Positions 40,391-49,902 are shown, numbered from the stretch's first letter. The stretch is DNA of 64,000 bases from Pseudomonas viciae (GCF_004786035.1 NZ_CP035088.1:1152001-1216000), one strand, 5' to 3'. Numbers and translations are program-made. The notes: generated from the letters alone by a model not told the origin.

Positions 40391-40433
40391 TTTTCGCTGG
40401 CCAATTCCAAGCTTCTTCCCGCCTCCAACCGCA

Positions 40434-40871
40434 ATGACATACTGGGACAGTGTAGGGAGGGCAGTGCCGTCACCTTTCGCGACGATTACCCGCCTTAGAG
40501 CGCAGCGGGAAACGCTTATCATCGGGCAGCCGGGACGACTGGCGCTGGAGTTCACTCGTGATGCTCCTGATGCGGTCAAGGCCGTGCTTAGCGCTCTGGC
40601 CGACGTAGCGCAGATCGTAGGTGTATCTCGGCAGAACATGCACAAGTTGATGTTGGCTTATCCAAGCAGCTTCCCGACGCCCGCGCACGAGGGGAGTATA
40701 TCTATCTGGCATTTGGCAGACGTTCTGAGCTGGCTGCAGGCCAGGGGCAACTATTCGCTTACCAAGGACGTGTTGGATGTGGCCCAGGTGGCCTTGCAGG
40801 TCAACGTTGCGAAAGAAGGCCGACGGTTACCGAACCAGGCTTTCAAGGAGTTGGAAGCTTTGGTTGGGTGA
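40434..40871 (+). CDS. DNA-binding-protein relative with an apparent internal deletion
   Basis: A 145-residue frame. Its second half ('AQIVGVSRQNMHKLML', 'HEGSISIWHLADVLSWLQ', 'VLDVAQVALQVNVAKEGRRL') matches, from memory, a Pseudomonas helix-turn-helix family of about 170-190 residues. The part 'GQPGRLALEFTRDAPDAV' is also family-like. Between 'LSALADV' and 'AQIVGVSRQNM' about 20-25 expected residues seem to be missing, and the N-terminus ('AVPSPFATITRLRAQRET') is not family-like. There is no good ribosome site at 40434. It is probably a decaying copy, though the frame is open. Confidence 0.5.
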   Translation: MTYWDSVGRAVPSPFATITRLRAQRETLIIGQPGRLALEFTRDAPDAVKAVLSALADVAQIVGVSRQNMHKLMLAYPSSFPTPAHEGSISIWHLADVLSWLQARGNYSLTKDVLDVAQVALQVNVAKEGRRLPNQAFKELEALVG

Positions 40872-40995
40872 CAGCCATCGTTGTTCGAGCGAGATGGCGC
40901 GACAATCCTTCACTTAATATTTCTCAATTGCAGGTGTATCGTATTCGCCTTTTGCGGGCCTACGGTTCGCAGCAATTGCAGAGGTGCTTGCGTTC

Positions 40996-42372
40996 ATGTC
41001 CTTTACCCGTCGCCAAATACTCGGTGGCCTGGCCGGTCTTGTTGTCGTTGGCGTGGGTGCGGGAGGTGCTTCGCGGTATTGGCTGGGCAAGATGGCCGAT
41101 GCCGAGGCCGGTCACGACTATGAATTGATCGCGGCGCCCCTGGATGTCGAGCTGGTGGCCGGGCACAAGACCCAGGCCTGGGCCTTCGGGCCGTCGGCGC
41201 CGGGTACTGAATTGCGGGTGCGCCAGGGCGAATGGTTGCGGGTGCGCTTCATCAATCACCTGCCGGTCGCCACCACCATTCACTGGCACGGGATCCGCTT
41301 GCCGCTGGAGATGGACGGCGTGCCGTATGTCTCGCAACTGCCGGTGTTGCCGGGTGAGTACTTCGATTACAAATTCCGCGTGCCGGACGCCGGCAGCTAT
41401 TGGTATCACCCCCACGTCAACAGCAGCGAAGAGCTCGGGCGTGGGTTGGTGGGGCCGCTGATCATCGAAGAACGCGAGCCCACCGGGTTCAAATACGAAC
41501 AGACCTTGAGCCTCAAGAGCTGGCATGTGGATGAACAAGGCGAGTTCGTCGCCTTCAGCATTCCCCGCGAGGCAGCGCGCGGCGGCACGGCCGGGCGGCT
41601 GGCGACCATCAACGGCGTGCCGGAGGCGGTGATTGAGCTGCCGGCCGGGCAGATCACCCGGGTACGTTTGCTCAACCTGGATAACACCCTGACCTACCGG
41701 ATCAATATTCCGGGCGTTGAAGCGCAGATCTATGCGCTGGACGGCAACCCGATCGAACCGCGCCCGTTGGGCAAGGAATACTGGCTTGGCCCGGGCATGC
41801 GCATTTGCCTGGCGATCAAGGCGCCGCCGGCCGGGGAAGAGCTTTCGTTGCGCAATGGCCCGGTGCGCCTGGGAACCTTGCGTTCGGTGCCCAACAGTGA
41901 CGCGCCGACCCAGTGGCCGCCGGCACTGCCCGCTAACCCGGTGTCCGAGCCGGACCTGGCCAATGCCGAGAAACTCAACTTCAATTTCGAATGGGTTGGC
42001 TCGGTGTCGGTCAACGTCGACAATGGCAAGCCGCCGAGCCTGTGGCAGATCAACGGCAAGGCCTGGGACATCACCGACAAGACCTGCGCCGACCGGCCAA
42101 TCGCCACGTTGAAGAAAGGCCAGAGCTACATTTTCGAATTGAAGAACATGACTCAGTACCAGCACCCGATTCATTTGCACGGCATGAGCTTCAAGGTGAT
42201 TGCGTCCAACCGGCACAAGGTCATCCCGTATTTCACCGACACCTACCTGCTGGGCAAGAACGAGCGGGCGCAGGTGGCGCTGGTGGCGGATAACCCCGGG
42301 GTGTGGATGTTCCATTGCCATGTGATCGACCACATGGAAACCGGCCTGATGGCCGCCATCGAGGTGGCGTGA
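40996..42372 (+). CDS. Multicopper oxidase with Tat signal
   Basis: A 458-residue periplasmic laccase-like enzyme. The N-terminus 'SFTRRQILGGLAGLVVV' is a twin-arginine signal, so it is exported folded. All copper ligand blocks are present: 'TIHWHGIRLP', 'SYWYHPHVNS', 'HPIHLHGMSFK' and 'MFHCHVIDHMETGLM' (the type 1 site HCHxxxHxxxxM). Possible roles are copper tolerance or metal/phenol oxidation, which cannot be told apart here. The ATG at 40996 sits at the Tat motif. The stop overlaps the tadA start. Confidence 0.94.
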   Translation: MSFTRRQILGGLAGLVVVGVGAGGASRYWLGKMADAEAGHDYELIAAPLDVELVAGHKTQAWAFGPSAPGTELRVRQGEWLRVRFINHLPVATTIHWHGIRLPLEMDGVPYVSQLPVLPGEYFDYKFRVPDAGSYWYHPHVNSSEELGRGLVGPLIIEEREPTGFKYEQTLSLKSWHVDEQGEFVAFSIPREAARGGTAGRLATINGVPEAVIELPAGQITRVRLLNLDNTLTYRINIPGVEAQIYALDGNPIEPRPLGKEYWLGPGMRICLAIKAPPAGEELSLRNGPVRLGTLRSVPNSDAPTQWPPALPANPVSEPDLANAEKLNFNFEWVGSVSVNVDNGKPPSLWQINGKAWDITDKTCADRPIATLKKGQSYIFELKNMTQYQHPIHLHGMSFKVIASNRHKVIPYFTDTYLLGKNERAQVALVADNPGVWMFHCHVIDHMETGLMAAIEVA

Positions 42373-42869
42373 TGCGCCAGATTCGCCCCGCCAAAATCAT
42401 CGACCGCAGCCGTGACCAGGACTTCATGCGCGAAGCCCTGGCCCTTGCCGCAAAAGGCGCGGCCCTGGGCGAAGTACCGGTGGGCGCGGTGCTGGTGCAG
42501 GACGGCGAGATCATCGGGCGCGGCTTCAACTGCCCGATCAGCGGCCACGACCCCAGCGCCCATGCGGAAATGGTCGCCATCCGCGCCGCCGCCCAGGCCG
42601 TAAGCAACTATCGCCTGCCCGGCAGCACCCTCTACGTGACGCTGGAGCCGTGCAGCATGTGCGCCGGTCTGATCGTCCACTCACGCATCGCGCGGGTCGT
42701 CTACGGCGCCCTGGAACCCAAGGCCGGCATCGTCCAGAGCCAGGGGCAGTTTTTCAACCAGGGATTCCTGAATCATCGAGTGATGTTCGAGGGCGGGGTG
42801 CTCGCTGAAGAGTGCAGCACGGTGTTGAGTGAGTTCTTCAAGGCCCGTAGAGCCAAGCCTTCAGACTGA
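42372..42869 (+). CDS. tadA: tRNA-specific adenosine deaminase TadA
   Basis: Makes inosine at position 34 of tRNA-Arg(ACG). The protein is 165 residues. The zinc and catalytic site is H64-A-E66 ('SAHAEMVAIRAA') and P93-C-S-M-C97 ('EPCSMCAGLIVHSRI'). Its ATG overlaps the multicopper oxidase stop (TGATG), so translation is coupled although the two functions look unrelated. Confidence 0.95.
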   Translation: MRQIRPAKIIDRSRDQDFMREALALAAKGAALGEVPVGAVLVQDGEIIGRGFNCPISGHDPSAHAEMVAIRAAAQAVSNYRLPGSTLYVTLEPCSMCAGLIVHSRIARVVYGALEPKAGIVQSQGQFFNQGFLNHRVMFEGGVLAEECSTVLSEFFKARRAKPSD

Positions 42870-42874
42870 ACCTG

Positions 42875-42966
42875 TTGTGGGAGCGAGCTTGCTCGCGATG
42901 ATGGCCTGACATTCAAGAAAGATGTTGCCTGACAGACCGCTATCGCGAGCAAGCTCGCTCCCACAA
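42875..42966. repeat. REPIN
   Basis: TTGTGGGAGCGAGCTTGCTCGCGAT and inverted ATCGCGAGCAAGCTCGCTCCCACAA with a 42-base spacer, filling the convergent gap between tadA and cmoB. Confidence 0.92.
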
Positions 42967-42993
42967 TGATTTTCAGTGCCTGGAACGCTGGGG

Positions 42994-43950
42994 CTATTTC
43001 CGCGCCACAATCACCGCCCGCATCGGCGCCGGCAGTCCTTCGATGGTTTTGCTGTGGTCGGCGGGGTCGAGGAAGTCGCTCAGCGACTGATATTTCATCC
43101 ACTCGGTGCTGCGCTGTTCTTCCACGGTGGTCAAGCTCACGTCCACACAGCGCACGTCGCTGAATCCGGCGCGGCGCAGCCAGCGTTCCAGGGCCGGTAC
43201 CGAGGGCAGGAACCACACGTTGCGCATCTGTGCGTAGCGGTCCTCGGGGACCAGCACCTGATGTTCGTCACCTTCGATCACCAGGGTTTCCAACACCAGT
43301 TCGCCACCCTTGACCAGGCAGTCCTTGAGGGCCAGCAGATGTTCGATCGGCGAGCGGCGATGGTAGAACACGCCCATGGAAAACACCGTGTCGAAGCCTT
43401 CCAGTTCCGGCGGCAAGGCCTCGAACGGGAATGGCAGGTGCCAGGCGTTCGGCTGCGAAAGGTAACGCTGCACCGCCTGGAACTGGCAGAAGAACAGCCA
43501 GTTGGGGTCGACGCCGATCACCGTGTCGGCTCCGGCGCCGAGCATCCGCCACATGTAATAACCGTTGCCGCAGCCCACGTCGAGGATGCGCTTGCCTTTG
43601 AGATCAAGGTGCGGCGCCACCCGTGACCACTTCCAGTCCGAGCGCCATTCAGTGTCCACGTGCACGCCAAACAGGTCGAACGGCCCTTTGCGCCATGGCG
43701 ACAGGCCCATCAGTGCGGTACGCATCTGGGCACGGGTTTCGTCAGAACAGTCGGTGTCGAGGGTCAGGCTGTTCAGCAGGTCGATTTCGCTGGGTTGCAG
43801 CACCGGCAAGGCGTCGAGGGCGCTCTGCCAGCGCTCCAGGTCGCCATGGCCCTTTTCCATTTTGCTGTCGAGTTGCGTCTGCAGCGTCGCGGCCCAATCG
43901 GCCAGGGGCGTGCCGGCCAGATGGCGGACGAGGGGGGACAGATCAATCAT
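42994..43950 (-). CDS. cmoB: tRNA U34 carboxymethyltransferase CmoB
   Basis: Transfers the carboxymethyl group of carboxy-SAM to 5-hydroxyuridine-34, completing cmo5U. The protein is 318 residues. The SAM fold is '[18 protein letters not shown]' near residue 120, with '[20 protein letters not shown]' later. The ATG overlaps the cmoA stop by 4 bases, so the enzyme that makes carboxy-SAM and the one that uses it are coupled. Confidence 0.96.
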   Translation of the reverse strand: MIDLSPLVRHLAGTPLADWAATLQTQLDSKMEKGHGDLERWQSALDALPVLQPSEIDLLNSLTLDTDCSDETRAQMRTALMGLSPWRKGPFDLFGVHVDTEWRSDWKWSRVAPHLDLKGKRILDVGCGNGYYMWRMLGAGADTVIGVDPNWLFFCQFQAVQRYLSQPNAWHLPFPFEALPPELEGFDTVFSMGVFYHRRSPIEHLLALKDCLVKGGELVLETLVIEGDEHQVLVPEDRYAQMRNVWFLPSVPALERWLRRAGFSDVRCVDVSLTTVEEQRSTEWMKYQSLSDFLDPADHSKTIEGLPAPMRAVIVARK

Positions 43951-44690
43951 GGCAGGGCAATCAACGAGGCGAAGTTAAGACACTGGAACCACGGCACGAC
44001 TTTCGAGAACCCGGCCGCCAGCAGGCGTTCGCGGTGTTCTTCGAGGCTGTCGGGCTTCATGACGTTTTCGATGGCGCTGCGTTTCTGGGCAATTTCCAGC
44101 TCGCTGTAGCCGTTGGCGCGCTTGAACGCCACATGCAGGTCGGTGAGCAGGGCATGTTCCTCGGCGTCGTTGAAGCGCAACTTTTCCGAAAGGATCAGGG
44201 CGCCGCCAGGCAGCAGCGACTGGCGAATGCGGCTCAACAGCGCGGTGCGCTGGTCCGGCGCGATGAATTGCAGGGTGAAGTTCAGCGCCACCACCGAGGC
44301 TGGCAGGAACGTCAGGGCCAGGATGTCACCTTCGATCACTTCAACGGGCAGCAGCTCCTGGAACATCGAGTCCTGGCCGTTGAGGTATTCGCGGCAACGC
44401 TCGACCATCGCCGCCGAGTTATCCACAGCGATCACACGGCAACCGTCGGTGCGCACATGGCGGCGCAGCGCCTGGGTCACCGCACCCAGGGACGAACCCA
44501 GGTCATAGAGCACGCTGCCCGGCTGGGCGAATTGCGCGGCGAGCACGCCGAGGTTTTCGACAATGGTCGGGTAACCCGGCACCGAACGCTTGATCATGTC
44601 CGGAAACACCCGCACCACGTCCTCGTTGAAGGCGAAGTCAGGCACCTGGGCCAGGGGTTGGGCGAATAGACGATCGGGTTCTTTGCTCAC
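43947..44690 (-). CDS. cmoA: Carboxy-SAM synthase CmoA
   Basis: Makes carboxy-S-adenosylmethionine from SAM and prephenate for CmoB. The protein is 247 residues. Motifs are '[20 protein letters not shown]' near residue 60 and '[20 protein letters not shown]' near 130. It is first in the two-gene cmoAB operon. Confidence 0.96.
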   Translation of the reverse strand: MSKEPDRLFAQPLAQVPDFAFNEDVVRVFPDMIKRSVPGYPTIVENLGVLAAQFAQPGSVLYDLGSSLGAVTQALRRHVRTDGCRVIAVDNSAAMVERCREYLNGQDSMFQELLPVEVIEGDILALTFLPASVVALNFTLQFIAPDQRTALLSRIRQSLLPGGALILSEKLRFNDAEEHALLTDLHVAFKRANGYSELEIAQKRSAIENVMKPDSLEEHRERLLAAGFSKVVPWFQCLNFASLIALP

Positions 44691-44741
44691 GGCGGTTCCA
44701 GCGGCATGGGGGGTGAAAAGGCCGGCATTTTAACTAAAAAA

Positions 44742-44766
44742 CCTGTGGGCGCGAGCTTGCTCCCAC
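44742..44766. repeat. REP element (single)
   Basis: CCTGTGGGCGCGAGCTTGCTCCCAC, a slightly diverged REP, between cmoA and the end of the YhhN gene. Confidence 0.7.
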
Positions 44767-44778
44767 TTTGATCTCTGT

Positions 44779-45414
44779 TCAGTGCCGCTTTTGAGGGAAC
44801 GCCGATGCCGTAATCCCCCACTGGCCCAGCCAATAACTGACGATGATCAAATAAGGCGCGGCATGGAAGGGCGACACGAACCGGTTGATGCCGATCAGGC
44901 TGTCGGAGAAAACAAACGCCAGCGCCCCGGCGGCGGCCAGCCAGGCCGAACGCTTGGGCACCGTGGTGCCCAGTCGCGCCAGTGCTCGCCAGAGCATGGC
45001 GCTGATGGCCAAGCTATAGACAGTCACCGGGACCAACAGCGGCCCGAGGCCGTTCGACATCAGGATCCCTAACAGGACTGCGCCGATAGCCAAAGCCAGG
45101 ACCAGCGCCAGTAGCGCCGGGCGGCGGCAGTCACTGAGGTAGGCTTTCAGGTAGGCCAGGTGCGCCAGCAGAAACGCGCCCAGGCCGAACACGAACAGAT
45201 CCCCTGGCCAGGCCAGCAACACATCGCCCACCACCGAGAACATCAGCCCGAGGCTGATCCAGCGCCGATATTCGCCGGGCGGCGCATCGTGCAGCCAGCC
45301 GAGCAGCGCCAGGACTGGCATCGGCTTGACCAGCAGGCACAGCAGCGACGCATGCACGGTCAGGCCGTACAGGTAGGTGGTCGCGCCCATCAGTGCCAGG
45401 ATCAGCCAGCCCAC
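44779..45414 (-). CDS. Lysoplasmalogenase-like membrane protein (YhhN family)
   Basis: A 211-residue protein with about seven or eight helices. Motifs are 'CLLVKPMPVLALLGWL', 'GLMFSVVGDVLLAWPGDLFV' and 'LAFVFSDSLIGINRF', carrying the two conserved Asp of the family. Eukaryotic TMEM86B hydrolyses lysoplasmalogen. The bacterial substrate is uncertain. I chose the GTG at 45414 ('VGWLILAL'), two bases past the stop of the gene upstream. An ATG at 45390 is the alternative. Longer upstream frames run across the inhibitor gene. Confidence 0.85.
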   Translation of the reverse strand: MGWLILALMGATTYLYGLTVHASLLCLLVKPMPVLALLGWLHDAPPGEYRRWISLGLMFSVVGDVLLAWPGDLFVFGLGAFLLAHLAYLKAYLSDCRRPALLALVLALAIGAVLLGILMSNGLGPLLVPVTVYSLAISAMLWRALARLGTTVPKRSAWLAAAGALAFVFSDSLIGINRFVSPFHAAPYLIIVSYWLGQWGITASAFPQKRH

Positions 45415-45416
45415 GG

Positions 45417-45809
45417 TCAATTCACCGAAATGGCGCAGTCGAAGGTTTCCACCGGCGGCACTTCCGGCGCCCAGGGCTGTTGATAAGTCAGGCGCAAGCG
45501 ACCGGTGCCGGTGGCAAACGCCTGGAAACGCCAGGTCGATACCCCGGCGGCGCCGACGATGCCGGCGTCTTCCGGGTTGCGGTAAACCTCCGGCCCCAGG
45601 CTTTTCAACACGCCACCGGCCGAATCCTGGATTGCCCAGCGATAACCCGTAGTGGGGTTGCTGGGCAAGCTCAGGATCAGGTTTTGCCCGCTGTTGAGCC
45701 GCACCGGGCACTGGCTCAGTTTTTCCACGGTCACGTTGTGTTTCGGTTGCGTGGCGCAGGCGCTCAGCAGAGCGAGGCTGAGGGGGACGAACAGGCGGGT
45801 GAGGGACAT
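45417..45809 (-). CDS. Chagasin-type (I42) protease inhibitor lipoprotein
   Basis: A 130-residue envelope lipoprotein (lipobox 'LALLSACATQ', Cys18). The three inhibitor loops are visible: 'LPSNPTTGYRW', 'GAAGVSTWRFQAFATGTGRL' and 'LTYQQPWAP', the NPTTGY, G-rich and PW loops of I42 inhibitors of papain-like cysteine proteases. It is paired with the YhhN gene, two bases apart. The target protease is unknown. A GTG eight codons upstream is an alternative start. Confidence 0.85.
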   Translation of the reverse strand: MSLTRLFVPLSLALLSACATQPKHNVTVEKLSQCPVRLNSGQNLILSLPSNPTTGYRWAIQDSAGGVLKSLGPEVYRNPEDAGIVGAAGVSTWRFQAFATGTGRLRLTYQQPWAPEVPPVETFDCAISVN

Positions 45810-45903
45810 AAGGGCGATGGCTCCGGCATTCACGACGAACGGCGAGCATACCCGAAGATGCTACTGGGTGTGTCAGGTGGGGATGGGGTGGTGCTGATGA
45901 CGC

Positions 45904-45997
45904 CTTCGCGGGCAAGCCTTGCTCCCACAATGGATCTTTGTCGCACACCCAATCTGTGAGCGACATTGACCCTGTGGGAGCAAGGCTTGCCCGCGAT
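45904..45997. repeat. REPIN
   Basis: CTTCGCGGGCAAGCCTTGCTCCCACA and inverted TGTGGGAGCAAGGCTTGCCCGCGAT flank a 40-base spacer, between the inhibitor gene and lon. It is the GGGCAAG variant also seen at 13191. Confidence 0.88.
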
Positions 45998-46024
45998 GGG
46001 GCCCGCACAGGCGCTACAGCACTA

Positions 46025-48439
46025 TCAGAACAGCACCTTGGCCACATCCGCAAACCGCTTGGCAAAGTGCACCGTGACACCTTCCTTGAGGTAATCCGGC
46101 AGTTCTTCGAAATTGCCCCGGTTGGCTTCCGGCAGGATCAGCTCATTGATTTTCTGCCGCCGCGCCGCGATCACTTTCTCGCGCACCCCGCCAATCGGCA
46201 GGACATGCCCGGTAAGGGTCAGCTCGCCGGTCATGGCCACGCCTTTTTTCGGTGCCTGGTTACGGGCCAGGGACAGTAAGGCACTGGCCATGGTCACGCC
46301 GGCACTCGGGCCGTCCTTGGGTGTAGCGCCTTCCGGTACGTGCAGGTGGACGAACGCTTCGTCGAAGAACTTCGGATCGCCGCCAAATTGCTTCAAGTGC
46401 GAACTGACGTAGCTGTGGGCGATTTCCGCCGACTCTTTCATCACGTCCCCCAGTTGCCCGGTCAGCTTGAAGCCGCGATTGAGGGTGTGGATACGCGTCG
46501 CCTCTATCGGCAAGGTCGCGCCGCCCATGCTGGTCCAGGCCAGGCCGGTAATCACACCGATGCCGGACAGCACCTGCTCGTTGCGGAACACCGGTTTGCC
46601 CAGGGAGGCTTCGAGGTCTTTGGGCCCGAGCTTGATTACCGCTTTCGGATCGTCGATCAGTTTCATCACGGCTTTGCGCACCAGTTTGCCCAGCTGTTTC
46701 TCCAGCTGCCGTACCCCGGCTTCCCGGGCATAACCATCGATCAGGGCCTTGAGGGCGCTGTCGTTGATGCTCAGGCTGCCCTTGGACACGCCGGCCTTGG
46801 CCAGTTGCTTGGGCCACAGGTGGCGCTTGGCGATGGCGACTTTTTCCTCGGTGATGTAACCCGACAGACGGATCACTTCCATCCGGTCCAGCAGCGGGCC
46901 GGGAATCGAGTCCAGGGTGTTGGCGGTGCAGACAAAGAGCACTTTCGACAGGTCCAGGCGCAAGTCCAGGTAATGATCGAGGAATTCGACGTTCTGTTCC
47001 GGGTCGAGGGTTTCCAGCAGTGCCGAGGCTGGGTCGCCCTGGTAGCTCTGGCCCATCTTGTCGATTTCGTCGAGCATGATCACCGGGTTCATCACTTCGA
47101 CATCTTTAAGCGCCTGCACCAGCTTGCCCGGCTGGGCACCGATGTAGGTACGCCGATGGCCCTTGATTTCGGCTTCGTCGCGCATCCCGCCGAGGCTGAA
47201 GCGGTAGAACGGTCGGCCCAGGGATTCGGCGATGGACTTGCCGACGCTGGTCTTGCCCACGCCTGGCGGGCCCACCAGCAGCACGATGGAGCCGCTGATC
47301 TCGCCTTTGTAGGCGCCGACGGCGAGGAACTCCAGGATTCGGTCCTTGATGTCGCCCAGGCCCGAATGGTGCTGGTCGAGCACCTTGCGCGCATGTTTGA
47401 GGTCGAGCTTGTCCTGGCCGTACACGCCCCACGGCACTGAGGTGGCCCAATCGAGGTAGTTGCGGGTGACGGCGTATTCCGGCGAGCCGGTTTCCAGGAT
47501 CGAGAGTTTGTTCATTTCCTCGTCGATGCGTTTCTGCGCCTGGGCCGACAGGGTTTTGCCTTCCAGCCGTTGTTTGAACTGTTCGAGATCGGCGCTGCGG
47601 TCGTCCTTGGTCAGGCCCAGCTCCTGCTGGATGACCTTGAGCTGCTCCTTGAGGAAGAACTCGCGCTGATGTTCGCCGATCTTGTTGTTGACCTCAGCGG
47701 AGATCTCTTTCTGCAACCGCGCCACTTCGACTTCCTTGCGCAGCATCGGCAACACTTTCTCCATGCGCTTGAGCATGGGTACGCAGTCGAGCACTTCCTG
47801 CAGTTCGCTGCCGGTAGCGGAGGTCAGGGCGGCGGCGAAGTCGGTCAGCGGCGAAGGGTCGTTGGGGCTGAAGCGGTTGAGGTAGTTCTTCAGCTCTTCG
47901 CTGTATAGCGGATTGAGCGGCAGCAGTTCCTTGATCGCATTGATCAGCGCCATACCGTAGGCCTTGACCTCGTCGGTCGGCTCGCTCGGCTGGTGCGGGT
48001 ATTCGACTTCCACCAGGTAGGGCGGGCGATGGTGCTTGAGCCAGGTGCGGATGCGCACGCGGGTCAGGCCCTGGGCAACGAACTGCAGTTTGCCGCCCTC
48101 GCGACTGGCGTGATGCACTTTGACCAGCGTGCCGTACAGCGGCAGCGCGGAGGTGTCGAAATGGCGTGGGTCTTCCTGGGGCGTGTCCATGAAAAACAGC
48201 GCCAGGGAGTGATGTTCGGACTTGGCCACCAGCTCCAGGGTTTCGGCCCACGGTTCTTCATTGACGATGACCGGCAACACCTGGGCCGGGAAGAACGGAC
48301 GATTGTGGATGGGAATGATGTAGACCTTGTCCGGCAGGTTCTGGCCAGGCAGCGCCAGGCCGGTGCCGGAGGAGGTGTGCTCGATGTGTTCGGGATCAGC
48401 GTAATCGTTCGCGGCTTCAGTAGAGTGCTGGTCGCTCAT
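46025..48439 (-). CDS. ATP-dependent Lon-type protease (second Lon, AsrA-like)
   Basis: An 804-residue Lon with all domains: N-terminal substrate domain ('VYIIPIHNRPFFPAQVLPV'), AAA+ module with Walker A 'GPPGVGKTSVGK' near residue 390 and Walker B 'VIMLDEIDKMG', and the proteolytic dyad Ser near 711 ('DGPSAGVTMAS') and Lys near 751 ('REKVIAARR'). The N-terminus resembles, from memory, P. aeruginosa PA0779 (AsrA) rather than the main Lon next to clpX. A sigma32-like promoter lies upstream. ATG at 48439, with 'MSDQHSTEAAN'. Confidence 0.93.
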   Translation of the reverse strand: MSDQHSTEAANDYADPEHIEHTSSGTGLALPGQNLPDKVYIIPIHNRPFFPAQVLPVIVNEEPWAETLELVAKSEHHSLALFFMDTPQEDPRHFDTSALPLYGTLVKVHHASREGGKLQFVAQGLTRVRIRTWLKHHRPPYLVEVEYPHQPSEPTDEVKAYGMALINAIKELLPLNPLYSEELKNYLNRFSPNDPSPLTDFAAALTSATGSELQEVLDCVPMLKRMEKVLPMLRKEVEVARLQKEISAEVNNKIGEHQREFFLKEQLKVIQQELGLTKDDRSADLEQFKQRLEGKTLSAQAQKRIDEEMNKLSILETGSPEYAVTRNYLDWATSVPWGVYGQDKLDLKHARKVLDQHHSGLGDIKDRILEFLAVGAYKGEISGSIVLLVGPPGVGKTSVGKSIAESLGRPFYRFSLGGMRDEAEIKGHRRTYIGAQPGKLVQALKDVEVMNPVIMLDEIDKMGQSYQGDPASALLETLDPEQNVEFLDHYLDLRLDLSKVLFVCTANTLDSIPGPLLDRMEVIRLSGYITEEKVAIAKRHLWPKQLAKAGVSKGSLSINDSALKALIDGYAREAGVRQLEKQLGKLVRKAVMKLIDDPKAVIKLGPKDLEASLGKPVFRNEQVLSGIGVITGLAWTSMGGATLPIEATRIHTLNRGFKLTGQLGDVMKESAEIAHSYVSSHLKQFGGDPKFFDEAFVHLHVPEGATPKDGPSAGVTMASALLSLARNQAPKKGVAMTGELTLTGHVLPIGGVREKVIAARRQKINELILPEANRGNFEELPDYLKEGVTVHFAKRFADVAKVLF

Positions 48440-48469
48440 GGGGCACCTGCGCAATGGAGTATGGGTCTT

Positions 48470-48497
48470 AGATGGGGCAGGTGGGGGGTGGTTTCAA
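48470..48497 (-). promoter_or_regulatory. Heat-shock (sigma32/RpoH)-type promoter
   Basis: On the - strand, ATTGAAA (TTGAAA at 48497-48492), a 14-base spacer and CCCCATCT (48477-48470). This agrees closely with the RpoH consensus CTTGAAA-N13-15-CCCCATNT. It would give a 5' leader of about 25 bases before the Lon ATG. Confidence 0.75.
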
Positions 48498-48588
48498 TGG
48501 TGGGCGTTTGTTAGCTGTTATTTCATTGGCGGTTGTTCAGGCGCGTGACAGGTTGGGGCCGGGCCCGTTGCAGGGCCCGGACCGATGT

Positions 48589-49902
48589 TCAGGCGACCCG
48601 GTTCAAATCGTTATGACGTGTCTCTTTCAGGCACAGCACGGCGATCACGCTGAGCACCGCAGCCCCCGAGACATAACCGCCGACGTAGCTCAAACCACCC
48701 ATCGCCACCAGTTTCTGGGCGAAGAACGGGGCCGCCGAGGCGCCGACGATGCCACCCAGGTTGTAGGCTGCCGACGCGCCGGTGTAGCGCACATGGGTTG
48801 GAAACAGCTCCGGCAGCAAGGCGCCCATGGGCGCGAAGGTCACGCCCATCAGGAACAACTCGATGCACAGGAACAGCGCCACGCCGCCGGTGGAGCCGTG
48901 GGTCAACAAGGGTTCCATGAGGAAACCCGAGGCAGTTGCCAGCACGCCACCGATGATCAATATCGGTTTGCGGCCGTAACGGTCGCTGGCCCAGGCGGAT
49001 AACGGCGTAGCGGCGGCCATGAACAGCACGGCAAAGCACAACAGGCCCAGGAAGGTTTCACGGCTGTAGCCGAGAGTGGACACGCCGTAGCTCAGGGAAA
49101 ATACCGTCGAGATGTAGAACAGCGCGTAGCACACCACCATCGCCGCCGCGCCCAGCAGCGTCGGTGCCCAGTACTGGCTGAACAGCTCGACCAACGGCAC
49201 CTTCACCCGCTCCTGGCGGGCCATGGCGTTGGCAAATACCGGGGTTTCGTGGAGCTTGAGCCGCACATAGAGGCCGACGATCACCAGCACGGCACTGAGC
49301 AGGAACGGAATCCGCCAGCCCCAGGAGCGGAACTGCTCGTCGTCCAGGGTCATGGCCAGGGTCAGGAACAAGCCGTTGGCCGCCAGGAAGCCGATGGATG
49401 GCCCCAATTGCGGGAACATGCCGAACCAGGCGCGTTTGCCTTTGGGCGCGTTCTCGGTGGCGAGCAGTGCCGCGCCGCCCCATTCACCGCCCAGCCCCAG
49501 GCCCTGGCCGAACCGCAGCAGGCACAGCAGGATCGGAGCCCACGCGCCAATGCTGGCGTAACCCGGCAGCACGCCGATGAGGGTGGTGCACACGCCCATC
49601 AGCAACAGGGAGGCCACCAGCGTGGACTTGCGCCCGATCCGGTCGCCGAAGTGGCCGAACAACAAAGAACCCAGTGGGCGGGCGAGGAAGGCGATGCCGA
49701 AGGTCAGGAAGGACGACAGCATCTGTGCCGTGCCTGAGGTTTGAGGAAAGAACACCGGCCCGATCACCAGGGCCGCGGCCGTGGCGTATACATAGAAGTC
49801 GTAGAACTCGATGGCGGTGCCGATGAAACTCGCGGTCGCCACGCGGGTGGCGGAGTTCGTCGGCTGGGCCGACACAGCGTCATTGCAGGTGGTGGTCGTC
49901 AT
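48589..49902 (-). CDS. MHS-family major facilitator transporter
   Basis: A 437-residue metabolite:proton symporter with twelve helices. Characteristic blocks are 'ASFIGTAIEFYDFYVYATAA' at the start, 'HFGDRIGRKSTLVASLLLMG' (the MFS loop 2-3 motif) and 'ELFPTHVRYTGASAAYNLGG'. Relatives carry shikimate, alpha-ketoglutarate or other organic acids, and the substrate here is not determined. ATG at 49902 ('MTTTTCNDAV'). About 260 bases upstream hold no gene I can support. Confidence 0.9.
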   Translation of the reverse strand: MTTTTCNDAVSAQPTNSATRVATASFIGTAIEFYDFYVYATAAALVIGPVFFPQTSGTAQMLSSFLTFGIAFLARPLGSLLFGHFGDRIGRKSTLVASLLLMGVCTTLIGVLPGYASIGAWAPILLCLLRFGQGLGLGGEWGGAALLATENAPKGKRAWFGMFPQLGPSIGFLAANGLFLTLAMTLDDEQFRSWGWRIPFLLSAVLVIVGLYVRLKLHETPVFANAMARQERVKVPLVELFSQYWAPTLLGAAAMVVCYALFYISTVFSLSYGVSTLGYSRETFLGLLCFAVLFMAAATPLSAWASDRYGRKPILIIGGVLATASGFLMEPLLTHGSTGGVALFLCIELFLMGVTFAPMGALLPELFPTHVRYTGASAAYNLGGIVGASAAPFFAQKLVAMGGLSYVGGYVSGAAVLSVIAVLCLKETRHNDLNRVA

